From: Calothrix anomala FACHB-343
Lineage (GTDB): Bacteria > Cyanobacteriota > Cyanobacteriia > Cyanobacteriales > Nostocaceae
Length of the DNA stretch: 64,000 bases
Direction of reading: 5' to 3'
Assembly: GCF_014696435.1 (NCBI RefSeq)
Contig: NZ_JACJQG010000007.1
Span: 114,477 to 178,476, forward strand
Shown: positions 36,553-45,443 of the stretch, in pieces
Layout of the letters: each line of letters opens with the position of its first letter
Numbering within the stretch: the stretch's first letter is position 1
Position numbers and translations under genes: made by a program
Notes under the pieces: model-generated
The model's database searches: none
Seen by the model: the letters and a program-made list of their open reading frames with translations, nothing else
Told to the model about the DNA's origin: nothing

Positions 36553-36607
36553 CATTTATCAATTATCTTCCTTGCCCTCCTATATTTATTTAGTAAGATA
36601 AAATACT

Positions 36608-39583
36608 CTATATGTCTTGTGTAAATATGTCTATATTGCTTAAAGACTCTGCTAATTCTAAGGCTTGCTCGGAGGCTTGATTAGTAATATTAGCGACTTC
36701 CAAAACTTGTTGATTTGCGGAATATGAAGTTTGGGCTTGGAGAGTAGCGATTTGATTAATTTCAGCAGCCAGGGTTTTCATTTCTTGACTGATTGCGATC
36801 GCCTGATGAAGTTGCTGTTGAGTTTTTTCGATAAATGTTGTATCGCTGGCGACTTGTTCGGCTTTGGTTTCAATCGCCGCAATGATTTGGTGAGTTTCTG
36901 TCTGAATTTCCGCCACCAGTGGTTGCACTGCGGCAATATCTGAGTCTAACTCTTGAATTAAAGACAGTACCTTTTGCGCGATCGCTGCAAATTGTTGCCC
37001 GACTTCTCCAGCACGAGAAGCTTCTAATGCTGTCTGCATAGCTTGGAGTTTCATTTGTGAAACAACATTACTCATCAAATTGACAGTCTCACCGAGTTTT
37101 TGTGCAGGTTGTTCTATCCGGTTAGCGTTTTCGCCAGCTTCTACAATTGTTTTTTGGATAGTACAAATATTATTTAATAATTCGTTAATCGATTGATTTT
37201 CATCTTCTACCCATTGATTAAGATTTTGTTCTTGAAGTTCCATTTTTTGGGCAGAAACAATTAATTCTGTAGCAGAATCCCCTAATATTTGCATTTGATG
37301 GCAAATAGAATTAATCGATTGCATCTGCTGCGGTACAATTTCTGTAGATAAATTATGCACCACTTGATTGCTATTCTTGAGCAGTTTGACAACTTGCGAT
37401 TGCAGCTGTTCTTGTTTTTGTCGTTCCTGCACAGAAGTTGCCGAGGCAGATTGGTAGGCGCGATCTATTTGGTTGAGAAATCTGGCACGATCGAGAGCAA
37501 AGCCTACTTGCATAGCGACTTGCGCCAACAAATCAATTTCATGTTGTTGCCAATCGCGAGAACTAGAACATTGATGGGCAATTAATAAGCCATATAACTG
37601 ACCATCGTTGAGAATTGGCGCAACTAAATTAGCTATAACATCAAAGGGTGCAAGCTGCTGAAGATGACACTCACTCAAACCAGCTTCATGGATATTACTA
37701 ATAGCTTGGACTCTGCCGGCTTGATACTTTTCTACATAACCTTCAGTAAAACAGGGATCTTTAATTCTCGCCCACAAAGCTTTAGGAAAACCAGGTAGCA
37801 CCGATTCGGCAATCACAGTACCATACCAATCGGGATCGAAGCCATAAACCATGACTCTATCCGCACTAATGGCTTTACGAACTTCTTCCACCGTGGTTTT
37901 CAGGACATCATCCTCATTCAGGGACTCGTGAATCCGGCGCGTTAACTCTGCTAACAACTGAGTGCGCGCGCCTTCAGCGTCAATTCGTTGCAGCAGTCTT
38001 GCATGATCCAGCGCAAATCCTACTTGCATGGCGATTTGGGCGAATAAATCAATCTCACCTTGTCGCCAATCACGGGAACTAGTACATTGATGGGCAATTA
38101 ATAAGCCATATAACTTGTCATCTTTGAGAATTGGTGCGACTAAATTAGCTTTAACATCAAAGGGTGCAAGTTGATTAATATGACAGTCACTCAAACCAGC
38201 TTCATAAATATTACTAACAGCTTGAATTCTTCCTGCTTGGTACTTTTCTACATAGCCTTCCGCAAAACAAGGATCTTTAATTTTCGCCCACAAAGCTTTA
38301 GGAAAGCCTGGTAAAACTGATTCGGCAATTACAGTACCATACCATTCGGGATCGAAGCCATAAACTATAACTCGATCTGCACTAATTGTTTTGCGGACTT
38401 CTTCCACCGTAGTTTTGAGGACATCATCTTCATTCAGGGATTCGCGGATGCGGCGGGTAATCTCGACAAATAGCTGAGTTTGATTGGCTTTTGTATCTAC
38501 TTCTGCGAGTAGCTGGGTGTAGTTGAGCGTAAATCCTACTTGGCTAGCTACTTGAGAGAACAAATCAATCTCAAACTTCTGCCAAAAGCGGGGTTGAGAA
38601 CATTGATGAGCAATTAATAGACCGAATAGTTGCCCTTTTTTGATAATGGGTGCAACTAAATTCGCTTTCACCCCAAATCTTTCTAACAAGTTGATATGAC
38701 AATCAGTTAAACCTGCTTGGTAGATATCATCTATGGCAAAAATATAGCCATCGCGGTATTTTTCCACACAATCCCCTTGAAAACAAGGGTCTTTGACAGT
38801 AGTCCATAAGGTTTTTGGCAAACCAAATGCTACAGATTCAGCAATAAAAGTACCTTCACCATGAGGATTGAGGCGGAAAATGGTGACGCGATCGCAACTT
38901 AAAACTGTGCGGACTTGTTCAACAGTAGTTTTCAGGACATCTTCTTCATTCAAGCATTCTTGAATGCGGTGAGTAATGTCCATCACAATGTGGATTTGTT
39001 CTGCTTCCGCTTCTTGCTTCCACAGTAAATCTGGTAGCTGTTTTGTGATTAAGCTGATATTTTTCTCTAAGGTTAGCAGTTCATTTTTGCTGGTTTCGGC
39101 ACTGCGAATCCCTACATTTTCTGATATTAGCCTTTGCACAATATTATTAGACAGCGCAGCTGCATTTAACAGTGGACGAATGGCACGATTAGCTAAAATT
39201 GCCGCGATCGCACCTGCTAATACAGTTGTTACCCCTGTTCCCAGTAACAACATTGCTAGCTGTTTTTGCAGTTCTTCTTTACTGAGAGTTAAATTTTCAT
39301 TGCCAGCTGGTTTGGTATCGGGAATTTGCTCTTTAATTAGCTGATTACCCATGTAATAAGTTGCAGTCCCAATTGCCAACAAGGGAAGCATACTAATGGC
39401 GCAAGACCAAACTGTAGTTTTAGCCTTCAAACTCCAATTGCTCACTCCGAGTTGACGATAAGGAACTTGAATGATTGTCGGCAGTTTTGCATGATCTATA
39501 GTTGATTTCCCCACAGTTGGCTGACTACCCTGTAACTGATTTTTATCGTTACCTGCTTGCTTTCCACGAGAAGACTGAGTCAT
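36608..39583 (-). CDS. PixJ-like photosensory methyl-accepting chemotaxis protein with three DXCF-type GAF domains
   Basis: This 991-residue receptor has two membrane spans (about 57-78 and 111-132) around a small 32-residue outer loop, a linker, then three GAF domains (about 200-360, 372-532, 543-703), a coiled region and a methyl-accepting signalling domain (about 760-991). Each GAF holds a DPCF motif (Cys267, Cys439, Cys611) and a CH motif (Cys295, Cys467, Cys639). Every pair is exactly 28 residues apart, the layout of dual-cysteine, blue/green-type cyanobacteriochromes such as TePixJ. GAF2 and GAF3 are very alike, suggesting recent duplication. The protein should bind phycocyanobilin-type chromophores and control motility or pili through a CheA kinase encoded elsewhere. 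The scaffold gene follows it. Confidence 0.93.
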   Translation of the reverse strand: MTQSSRGKQAGNDKNQLQGSQPTVGKSTIDHAKLPTIIQVPYRQLGVSNWSLKAKTTVWSCAISMLPLLAIGTATYYMGNQLIKEQIPDTKPAGNENLTLSKEELQKQLAMLLLGTGVTTVLAGAIAAILANRAIRPLLNAAALSNNIVQRLISENVGIRSAETSKNELLTLEKNISLITKQLPDLLWKQEAEAEQIHIVMDITHRIQECLNEEDVLKTTVEQVRTVLSCDRVTIFRLNPHGEGTFIAESVAFGLPKTLWTTVKDPCFQGDCVEKYRDGYIFAIDDIYQAGLTDCHINLLERFGVKANLVAPIIKKGQLFGLLIAHQCSQPRFWQKFEIDLFSQVASQVGFTLNYTQLLAEVDTKANQTQLFVEITRRIRESLNEDDVLKTTVEEVRKTISADRVIVYGFDPEWYGTVIAESVLPGFPKALWAKIKDPCFAEGYVEKYQAGRIQAVSNIYEAGLSDCHINQLAPFDVKANLVAPILKDDKLYGLLIAHQCTSSRDWRQGEIDLFAQIAMQVGFALDHARLLQRIDAEGARTQLLAELTRRIHESLNEDDVLKTTVEEVRKAISADRVMVYGFDPDWYGTVIAESVLPGFPKALWARIKDPCFTEGYVEKYQAGRVQAISNIHEAGLSECHLQQLAPFDVIANLVAPILNDGQLYGLLIAHQCSSSRDWQQHEIDLLAQVAMQVGFALDRARFLNQIDRAYQSASATSVQERQKQEQLQSQVVKLLKNSNQVVHNLSTEIVPQQMQSINSICHQMQILGDSATELIVSAQKMELQEQNLNQWVEDENQSINELLNNICTIQKTIVEAGENANRIEQPAQKLGETVNLMSNVVSQMKLQAMQTALEASRAGEVGQQFAAIAQKVLSLIQELDSDIAAVQPLVAEIQTETHQIIAAIETKAEQVASDTTFIEKTQQQLHQAIAISQEMKTLAAEINQIATLQAQTSYSANQQVLEVANITNQASEQALELAESLSNIDIFTQDI

Positions 39584-40055
39584 AAATTATAGTCAGATGG
39601 TGCTACAGAATTTCTGTTATCAAAAACATTCTTCGCCACATTCATTTCATCAACTAAGTTGGTAGGGTAGTGCACTTAAGTATGACTGCGGCTTAGTCAA
39701 AGGTAGAGTTCAAAAAGTCCAAATTTTCCTGATGATTACGTATTAGACTTTTGTATCTCAGCTTATTTAGCTGATTACTCAGGCTTACAAGATTTTTGTA
39801 ATCTGCTAACAAATTACTCACAAAACCTGAGCTTGCTGAATTTACACCCTTGAGACTTTTTGTTTTTCCTGAGATATCTGATGCACCCAATTGCTACTGA
39901 TTGTGTATTTAGCTGAATCAAAAAGAAGCCTCTCACTCAGTCCGAAGGACGAGTGATGAGATGAATTTTTGGGTGATGACGAATTGACCCACAACCCTTT
40001 GGGTTCGCCAGTCACCTGCGACGGGAAACCCGTCTTCAGTGCTGGACTCACCAAT
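39584..40055. other. Spacer with chained small palindromes
   Basis: No credible gene is seen. 39930-40055 carries a series of small palindromes of dispersed Nostocales type (ACCCTTTGGGT at about 39994; GACGGGAAACCCGTC at about 40020). The chain continues into the ribbon-helix-helix gene. Confidence 0.6.
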
Positions 40056-40178
40056 TCAATCCGTAGGATTGACAGGGCAGGGGGTCGATGATACGCAGCG
40101 TAAAGCCTTCTCTTCGAGAGGCTTCGCCAACGGCATAGCTTCGCTTAGAGCGAGTCCGCGAGCGTCGGAATCACCAGT
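39955..40178. repeat. Dispersed palindrome-rich repeat invading the ribbon-helix-helix gene end
   Basis: Contains GACGGGAAACCCGTC, CTTCTCTTCGAGAGGCTTCG and GCTTCGCTTAGAGCGAG. I know such blocks as repeated elements in Nostoc-type genomes. It covers about the last 40 codons of the gene at 40056-40310. Confidence 0.65.
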
Positions 40179-40310
40179 TTTAGGGTTTGGCAACCTATCG
40201 ATCCAATCCTCTATTAGTTGTGTCACTGTTTTATCCTTGCCTGCTGCATACTGCCTCAGCTTGTTTAATCTACGTGTTGACATCCTGACGCTTAATCTAG
40301 AATCTTTCAT
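40056..40310 (-). CDS. Ribbon-helix-helix (CopG-like) protein with repeat-derived C-terminus
   Basis: Residues 1-45 form a ribbon-helix-helix DNA-binding domain: MKDSRLSVRMSTRRLNKLRQ, then YAAGKDKTVTQLIEDWIDRL. Such proteins dimerise and bind DNA through the N-terminal strand, often as transcription repressors or antitoxins. From about residue 50 (GDSDARGLALSEAMPLAKPL) the sequence is translated from a dispersed palindrome-rich repeat, so the natural stop has been lost and the tail is probably disordered. The start is ATG 40308-40310; an upstream ATG at 40334 adds 8 residues. No toxin gene is adjacent. It is divergent from the structured RNA, with about 40 bp between them. Confidence 0.7.
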   Translation of the reverse strand: MKDSRLSVRMSTRRLNKLRQYAAGKDKTVTQLIEDWIDRLPNPKTGDSDARGLALSEAMPLAKPLEEKALRCVSSTPCPVNPTD

Positions 40311-40350
40311 AACGGATATACATTGTGTACCCATTATGATATACTAAATT

Positions 40351-40680
40351 CATCCCAAACCCCTAGTTGGGAGAGAGGAGTAGCCGTGGTGGGCGAACCG
40401 CTCAAAGGGGAGCTAAAAAGGCTAGACACCACACTGGAACTAGAGGCGAATACTGTAGTCTCTACGCAAAAGTTCCTAAATAAAAGAGTTTACTGCCTGC
40501 GGGAGGCGGGCGGCTGCCTGGGTTCTCTCCTTAAAGAGATAAAGGACGCAAGTCCAGAGATGCTGTGTAAGTCTTGGAGCGTTTTTGGTAACGCACATTG
40601 TCTAGCAATGTCCCCAACAGAGCAACGGCAGATGAGACAGGAAGCCTACACTGTATACGAAGTATCATTGTAGGCACTTC
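40351..40680 (+). ncRNA. Large structured RNA, probable IscB-type omega RNA (HEARO), protein-less
   Basis: At least eight helices can be drawn by hand: TCCCAA/TTGGGA (40353/40367), GTGGTG/CACCAC (40386/40427), GCTC/GAGC (40400/40410), GGAACT/AGTTCC (40436/40471), AGAG/CTCT (40442/40460), TCTCT/AGAGA (40524/40556) enclosing GGAC-GCAA-GTCC, GCGTT/AACGC (40579/40590), ACATTG/CAATGT (40595/40606) and the closing GCCTACA/TGTAGGC (40644/40669). CCCCT (40360) can also pair with AGGGG (40406) as a pseudoknot. A frame is open across it, but its translation lacks protein character. Size, pseudoknot and style fit HEARO RNA, the guide RNA of IscB nucleases. No iscB follows within 300 bp on this strand. 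The family name is from memory of the motif and unverified; the RNA structure itself is clear. Confidence 0.6.
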
Positions 40681-40833
40681 ACTATCTTAGTGCTTAATTG
40701 AGCAGATGTATATTGTTAAACTTGGTAATTCTCATATATGCAGCAAGTAGCTGTATTTATGCAAATATATAAATTTTTGCATCTTCCAATAGACATATAA
40801 TTATCTATAAGTAGATTTTTTCGATAAAAAAAG

Positions 40834-40851
40834 GTGTCTATCAAGACACCC
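40834..40851 (-). terminator. Terminator of the binding-protein gene
   Basis: Minus-strand hairpin GGTGTC (complement 40846-40851), loop TTGATA, GACACC (complement 40834-40839), followed on that strand by TTTTTTTATCG. Confidence 0.7.
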
Positions 40852-40960
40852 ATAACCAAACATGAAAATTTCTTTGAAGAGTCAGTAGTCAGTAGTCAGT
40901 AGTCAACAGTCAACAGTCAACAGTCAACAGTCAACAGTCAACAGTCAACGCTATTTTCCA
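40849..40960. repeat. Composite repeat: CATAACCAAACATGAAAAT plus heptamers
   Basis: The short unit CATAACCAAACATGAAAAT is followed by about ten AGTCAAC/AGTCAGT heptamers and CAACGCTATTTTC. The same assembly recurs at 61240-61312. Confidence 0.8.
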
Positions 40961-40993
40961 GTTAGTATTTTTTGGCATCGACAAAAACAAAAT

Positions 40994-42463
40994 TCACTGA
41001 ACTAAGACAAAATCGTAGCCAGTACCAGAGGGACAAGGCTTTGCGGGATCGCAAGGTTCAATTTTGACTAAAAAGACACCACCTTCGCGATCGCCCGATC
41101 GCGTAAACTGAATCTTACCTGTAGCACCCATTGCGGAAAAATTCTCATTAGACAATACCTTTTGTAAACCTTGGCGGGTACTATCTTCTTTTAAGCCTGC
41201 AATAATGACTTGCATTGCATCATAAGCTGTAGCAGTGCGCGGACTTACTTCACCACCCCAGAGTTTAGCGGCTTTTTCCGCAAAGGAATTACCCGGACTC
41301 ATATTCCGGTTAGCATCCCGATGCCAAGGTACAGCCACCACCATTCCTTTGACATCACCTTGTCCAAATTTTAACACCCTAGCACTGTAGAGTTGTTGCG
41401 AACCAAATAGTGCCAATCTGCCGCGATTTTCTTTAGCAATATCAATCACTGGATTAATATTAGTAAATCTGGGAATCAGTAGTACAGCTTCTGCACCATC
41501 ACTAGTAGCTCTAGAAATAAAATTACTCGCGCTAAAATTCCCAGCACCTAAATCGCATTCTGTACTAGTAACTTTACCTCCAAATTGAGCAATTAAATCG
41601 CTATATTCTTTGACAACTTCTTGATTTGGTCTTTCTGTGTTAGATGTTTGTTGATTATTACTCGATGAAGAATCTCGACAAATGACGATATTTGTCCGCC
41701 GTTGTTTTTTGACAATATATTCTGCTAAAGCTTGAGTAAATATATTGCGATTAGGGCTGATATTAAACACATATTTACTATCCCCTAACATCTGTGTCTG
41801 ATTTTGTCCGTCTTGACTTCTTCTACCGCTATTTGGGGAAATTCTCACCAAACTATTTTTTCTATAAAGCTCTTCGTTGCGACCAAATCCAACTACTGCT
41901 AAAAGACTGCTATCTTTGACTAATTCAGTATCTATTTTTTCTATCTGTCCAACATTATTTAAACTAGCAATTTCAACTTGTAAAGGTACGCCATTAATTC
42001 CACCACTAATATTAACTTCTTCTTGAGCTTGCGCTATCCCGCGTAAAGTCTCTTGCGCTTCATTTAAACTAGTGCCAATCGGTGCAATTACAGCTACCTT
42101 TAAAGCTTTAGAGTTGCCTATTTTGGCATTATTCAAATAAATTAATGATTCTGGATCGTTGCGCTGCTTTTGTAGGGATGCTTGAAAGTTAATAATCGCT
42201 GTCCCATAATCACTAGATTTAAAAGCGTTAATTCCGGCTTCTTTTTCTGCTGTTTTATCTGCGGTTACTAAAATTTTTTCACCTTTACTCATCCATTCAG
42301 GAGAAGATGGAATATTCAATTCCGGTGAAATTCTTAAAGGTGTTTTTGGTTGATTAGCTGTTTTGGCAGAAAAATTACTCACCAACCATAAAATCCCTGC
42401 TACCATCACTCCAGCAATTCCTAGAGAGATTAGTAAGCGAACGTTTTCGTCCTTAGCTGCCAT
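40994..42463 (-). CDS. Membrane-anchored periplasmic-binding-protein-like sensor (Peripla_BP_6 type)
   Basis: This 489-residue protein has an N-terminal membrane anchor (LLISLGIAGVMVAGILWLVS, about 10-29) and a TPR-like helical hairpin (about 65-105; SDYGTAIINFQASLQKQRND). A type 1 periplasmic binding fold follows (about 115-480; VAVIAPIGTSLNEAQETLRG, GINGVPLQVEIA, VVGFGRNEEL, LFGSQQLYSARVL). It resembles branched-chain amino-acid binding proteins, but no permease or ATPase is nearby. It is encoded directly after a Ser/Thr kinase on the same strand (83 bp gap), so it is more likely a sensor or input partner of the kinase than a transporter component; that is inference. A terminator lies behind it. 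Confidence 0.8.
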   Translation of the reverse strand: MAAKDENVRLLISLGIAGVMVAGILWLVSNFSAKTANQPKTPLRISPELNIPSSPEWMSKGEKILVTADKTAEKEAGINAFKSSDYGTAIINFQASLQKQRNDPESLIYLNNAKIGNSKALKVAVIAPIGTSLNEAQETLRGIAQAQEEVNISGGINGVPLQVEIASLNNVGQIEKIDTELVKDSSLLAVVGFGRNEELYRKNSLVRISPNSGRRSQDGQNQTQMLGDSKYVFNISPNRNIFTQALAEYIVKKQRRTNIVICRDSSSSNNQQTSNTERPNQEVVKEYSDLIAQFGGKVTSTECDLGAGNFSASNFISRATSDGAEAVLLIPRFTNINPVIDIAKENRGRLALFGSQQLYSARVLKFGQGDVKGMVVAVPWHRDANRNMSPGNSFAEKAAKLWGGEVSPRTATAYDAMQVIIAGLKEDSTRQGLQKVLSNENFSAMGATGKIQFTRSGDREGGVFLVKIEPCDPAKPCPSGTGYDFVLVQ

Positions 42464-42546
42464 AGATGATTACCCCTACTAATTAAATAAAATTTATTGA
42501 AAAAGCTTTGTAAAAGTTTAAATTTATTTACAAATAATTAACAAAT

Positions 42547-43959
42547 TCAAAAATATTTAGCAATTAACTTGTCCACAAGCAGGGATGTTACCATCAGCAT
42601 AAATGCCAATAAACCGGCCAGTACGATTAATAAGAATACAACAATCAAACCATTTGTTCCTGATTGCCACAGATTTTTCAGGTTCAAAGAGTGAAATACA
42701 GAAAAAATGAAGAAATTTGTGACGATCGCGATCGCTAATAAATAAATCTTTTCAAATAAAGACCGAGATTGAATTAAGATGACACCTCCTAAGATGAGTA
42801 ACCATAATCCCCAACTCATGATACTACTGCCTAAATAGCTCAATAAAATAATAGCTAAAACTGCACCCCCTATACTAGTAATGACAATTCCAGGTAGTAG
42901 TTGACTCACCGATAATTGGGACAGATAAGTATGTTGTTTTGATTGCGGTTGTGGTTGCGGTTGTGGTTGTGGCGTTGAGAATGGCTGCGGCTGAGGTTGC
43001 GGCGTTGAGAATGGCTGCGGCGAAAGTATGGTGTGGGGTACATTCCAAGGCGCAGCTGTTTGGTTATTTAAGTCTTGTAAAACTTCCCTAGCTGATTGAT
43101 AGCGTTGTTCGGGGGTTTCTTGCAATAACTTATCGAGAATATGCTCTAATCCATCGCTTATTGGCTGATTAATTTGATTGCGCCAACTATTAGTCCAGCT
43201 AAAACCTTGTTTTAACCATAGTTGAGATGGCGGAAAATCAGCTAACAGGTGAAAACAAGCTATTCCTAAACTGTATAAATCGCTAGCAGGATAAGCTTGA
43301 CCAAGCTGGATTTGTTCCATTGGTGCATATCCTAAAGAACCAATAATAGTACCAGGCGAAGTGTTAATCAAATCGGTTTTTTGTTTCGATACACCAAAAT
43401 CAATCAGCACCAACTTTCCATCACTTTGACGGCGAATAACATTTTCTGGCTTAATATCTCGGTGAATTACCTGTTGCTGATGTATTAATTCCAGCACAGG
43501 TAACAAATCGTTTAATAGTTGGCGAATTTTTGTTTCATTAAATGCTCCCTGCTGCTTTAACTCCTGTAATAAATTTTGTCCGACAATTAATTCTTGGACT
43601 AAATATAAGTAATCATTTTCTTTAAAATAAGCATACAGAGTCGGAATTTGATCGTATTTTCCTAGTTCTTGTAAGCGTTTTGCTTCTCGTTCAAACAACT
43701 CAGTTGCTTTTTTTTGAGCTTCACTACCACCCCCACTATAAAATTGACCGCGCACTAGCTGTTTAACTACACATGGTTCGTTTAGCTTGTCTACATCTTC
43801 TGCAAGATAAGTACGCGCAAACCCACCTCTACCGATTGGTTGGATAATGCGGTAACGATTTCTCAGCAGCGATACTAAACCGGTTCCACAGGTGAGACAA
43901 AAGTTTGCACCGTCAGCATTTAGAGGATTTGGACAGTCGGGGTTGAGGCAGCAGATCAT
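42547..43959 (-). CDS. Ser/Thr protein kinase with N-terminal zinc ribbon and C-terminal membrane spans
   Basis: This 470-residue protein has a cysteine cluster (Cys3, Cys4, Cys9, Cys21, Cys24; CCLNPDCPN and FCLTCGTGL) forming a likely zinc ribbon. A Hanks-type kinase domain (about 36-295) is complete: GRGGFARTYLAE, VVKQL (Lys), HRDIKPENV, LIDFGVSK and a GYAPMEQ activation segment. A Pro/Gln linker of PQPQPQPF repeats (about 312-340) leads to four hydrophobic spans (about 350-465). All catalytic residues are present, so it should be active. It is the first gene of a two-gene unit with the binding-protein-like gene; the targets are unknown. Confidence 0.92.
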   Translation of the reverse strand: MICCLNPDCPNPLNADGANFCLTCGTGLVSLLRNRYRIIQPIGRGGFARTYLAEDVDKLNEPCVVKQLVRGQFYSGGGSEAQKKATELFEREAKRLQELGKYDQIPTLYAYFKENDYLYLVQELIVGQNLLQELKQQGAFNETKIRQLLNDLLPVLELIHQQQVIHRDIKPENVIRRQSDGKLVLIDFGVSKQKTDLINTSPGTIIGSLGYAPMEQIQLGQAYPASDLYSLGIACFHLLADFPPSQLWLKQGFSWTNSWRNQINQPISDGLEHILDKLLQETPEQRYQSAREVLQDLNNQTAAPWNVPHTILSPQPFSTPQPQPQPFSTPQPQPQPQPQSKQHTYLSQLSVSQLLPGIVITSIGGAVLAIILLSYLGSSIMSWGLWLLILGGVILIQSRSLFEKIYLLAIAIVTNFFIFSVFHSLNLKNLWQSGTNGLIVVFLLIVLAGLLAFMLMVTSLLVDKLIAKYF

Positions 43960-44429
43960 AGAGTTATCGCTGTCGTTTTATTAATAATTAAAATATACCT
44001 CAAATTATGTGATTTTCTGGGATATATTTGGCTTTTACTAATAATTTGGGATAACTGCTGCTATCTAAAGGTTGAGAGCGGTGTAAGATAGGTGAATTTT
44101 GTCAATGGTCAATGGTCATTGGTCATTGGTCATTGGTCATTTGTGATTTGTAATTCTTACAAAGTTCTGAACGGAGGAAACCTCTGCTCAGACTTTGCGC
44201 TTTGTAATTTGTAAATATACATAATTCATGACAATTTTAATCAGCATTTATCGATTATTTACTAATAATTTTGGGTTGTGGATAACGATAAACTGCAATT
44301 AATTTGGTTTAATATTTTAGGTATCAGGTATTAACAACACACACAAGGGCGGGGAAACCCCGCCCCTACGAAAATTTTAATTACGTATCACAACCCGAAT
44401 TGTTATAACTATTGACTATTGACTATTGA
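43960..44429. other. Spacer with repeats and palindrome
   Basis: Holds CATTGGT heptamers (44101-44141), the palindrome GGGCGGGG-AAA-CCCCGCCC (44347-44365) followed by CTACG, and TATTGAC heptamers (44405-44445) that run into the end of the ROK gene. No gene is seen. Confidence 0.7.
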
Positions 44430-45380
44430 CTATTGACCATTGACCTGAGTAAGTGCAACAGCACCCCACAATGGCGCGTCATCTCCTAAAGCTGCGGGGA
44501 GAATTTGAAATTCAACTTCTGGTAATGCTGTTTCTCGCGCTAGTTGACGGACAATTTCCCACCAGCGATTACCGGCTTTGGTGACACTTCCGCCTAAAAT
44601 AAATAATTGCGGGTTGACTAAATTGGCGACATTACCTATGCCTACACCTAAAGCCCAAGCAGATTTTTGGATAATTTCCTGTGCTAAATCATCACCTGCG
44701 GCGGCGGCTTGACTGATTAACTGTCCTGTGAGTAATTCTAAATTATCCTCAACTAAATTCTGCAAGATTTTACCCCTAGTGCGATCGCTTGCTAATAATT
44801 CCCTGGCATTTTGCGCCATATAGGGGCCTGAGGCTAAACGTTCCACACATCCCCGCTTTCCACACAAACATACAGGGCCATTGGGATCTACAACTATATG
44901 GCCGATTTCTCCAGCCATTCCCCCAGAACCGCGCCAAGGTTGATGATTGAGTATCCAACCACCACCTACACCAGTGCTGATGGTGATGTAAAACAAACTA
45001 TCGTATCCTTGACCTGCTCCAAAATGATGTTCCCCTAAAGCTGCCACATTAGCATCATTATCTACATAAGCGGGGACGCCAAACTCGGCTTCTAACAATT
45101 GTTTTAGGGGAAGATTTTCCCAGCCAGCAACATGATGGGAAAGTAGCACGCATCCGGTAGTCGCGTCTACAGGGCCGCCAAAGCTGACACCTATCGCCGT
45201 TGGTTTGCTATCTTGCAGTACAGAGTGAATGAGCGATCGCATAATTTCTAAATCCGTGTTAGCATCTGCATTCGCGGGAGATAAGCGGCGTTCATAACTC
45301 AACCATTCTCTAGCACCGATATTTACCGTTGCTGCTGCTAATTTAGTTCCCCCAAAATCCAGGGCTAATATTAATGACAT
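44430..45380 (-). CDS. ROK-family sugar kinase (glucokinase-like)
   Basis: This 316-residue protein has an N-terminal phosphate loop LALDFGGTKLAAATV, a second loop TISTGVGGGWI, the catalytic Asp in VDNDANVAALGEH and the ROK zinc site CLCGKRGCVE with the preceding EIGHIVVDP histidine. These are complete, so it should be an active ATP-dependent kinase of glucose or a related sugar. There is no N-terminal helix-turn-helix, so it is not a NagC-type repressor. The last residues (TQVNGQ) are read from a TTGACCA heptamer array, so the native end is slightly altered. It is on the same strand as the Mut7-C gene upstream. Confidence 0.92.
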   Translation of the reverse strand: MSLILALDFGGTKLAAATVNIGAREWLSYERRLSPANADANTDLEIMRSLIHSVLQDSKPTAIGVSFGGPVDATTGCVLLSHHVAGWENLPLKQLLEAEFGVPAYVDNDANVAALGEHHFGAGQGYDSLFYITISTGVGGGWILNHQPWRGSGGMAGEIGHIVVDPNGPVCLCGKRGCVERLASGPYMAQNARELLASDRTRGKILQNLVEDNLELLTGQLISQAAAAGDDLAQEIIQKSAWALGVGIGNVANLVNPQLFILGGSVTKAGNRWWEIVRQLARETALPEVEFQILPAALGDDAPLWGAVALTQVNGQ

Positions 45381-45443
45381 AGAATTTTTAATTCGTAATT
45401 CGTAATGCGTAATTCGTCATTGAAAAGGATGAGAATTATTAAT

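Noticed and set aside
40056-40310. Toxin-antitoxin module with the RHH protein as antitoxin
   Set aside because: No toxin-like frame is found on either side; the neighbours are repeats and a structured RNA.
40323-40673. 116-codon open frame over the structured RNA
   Set aside because: Translation has no domain character, and the bases form many RNA helices; openness of the frame looks incidental.
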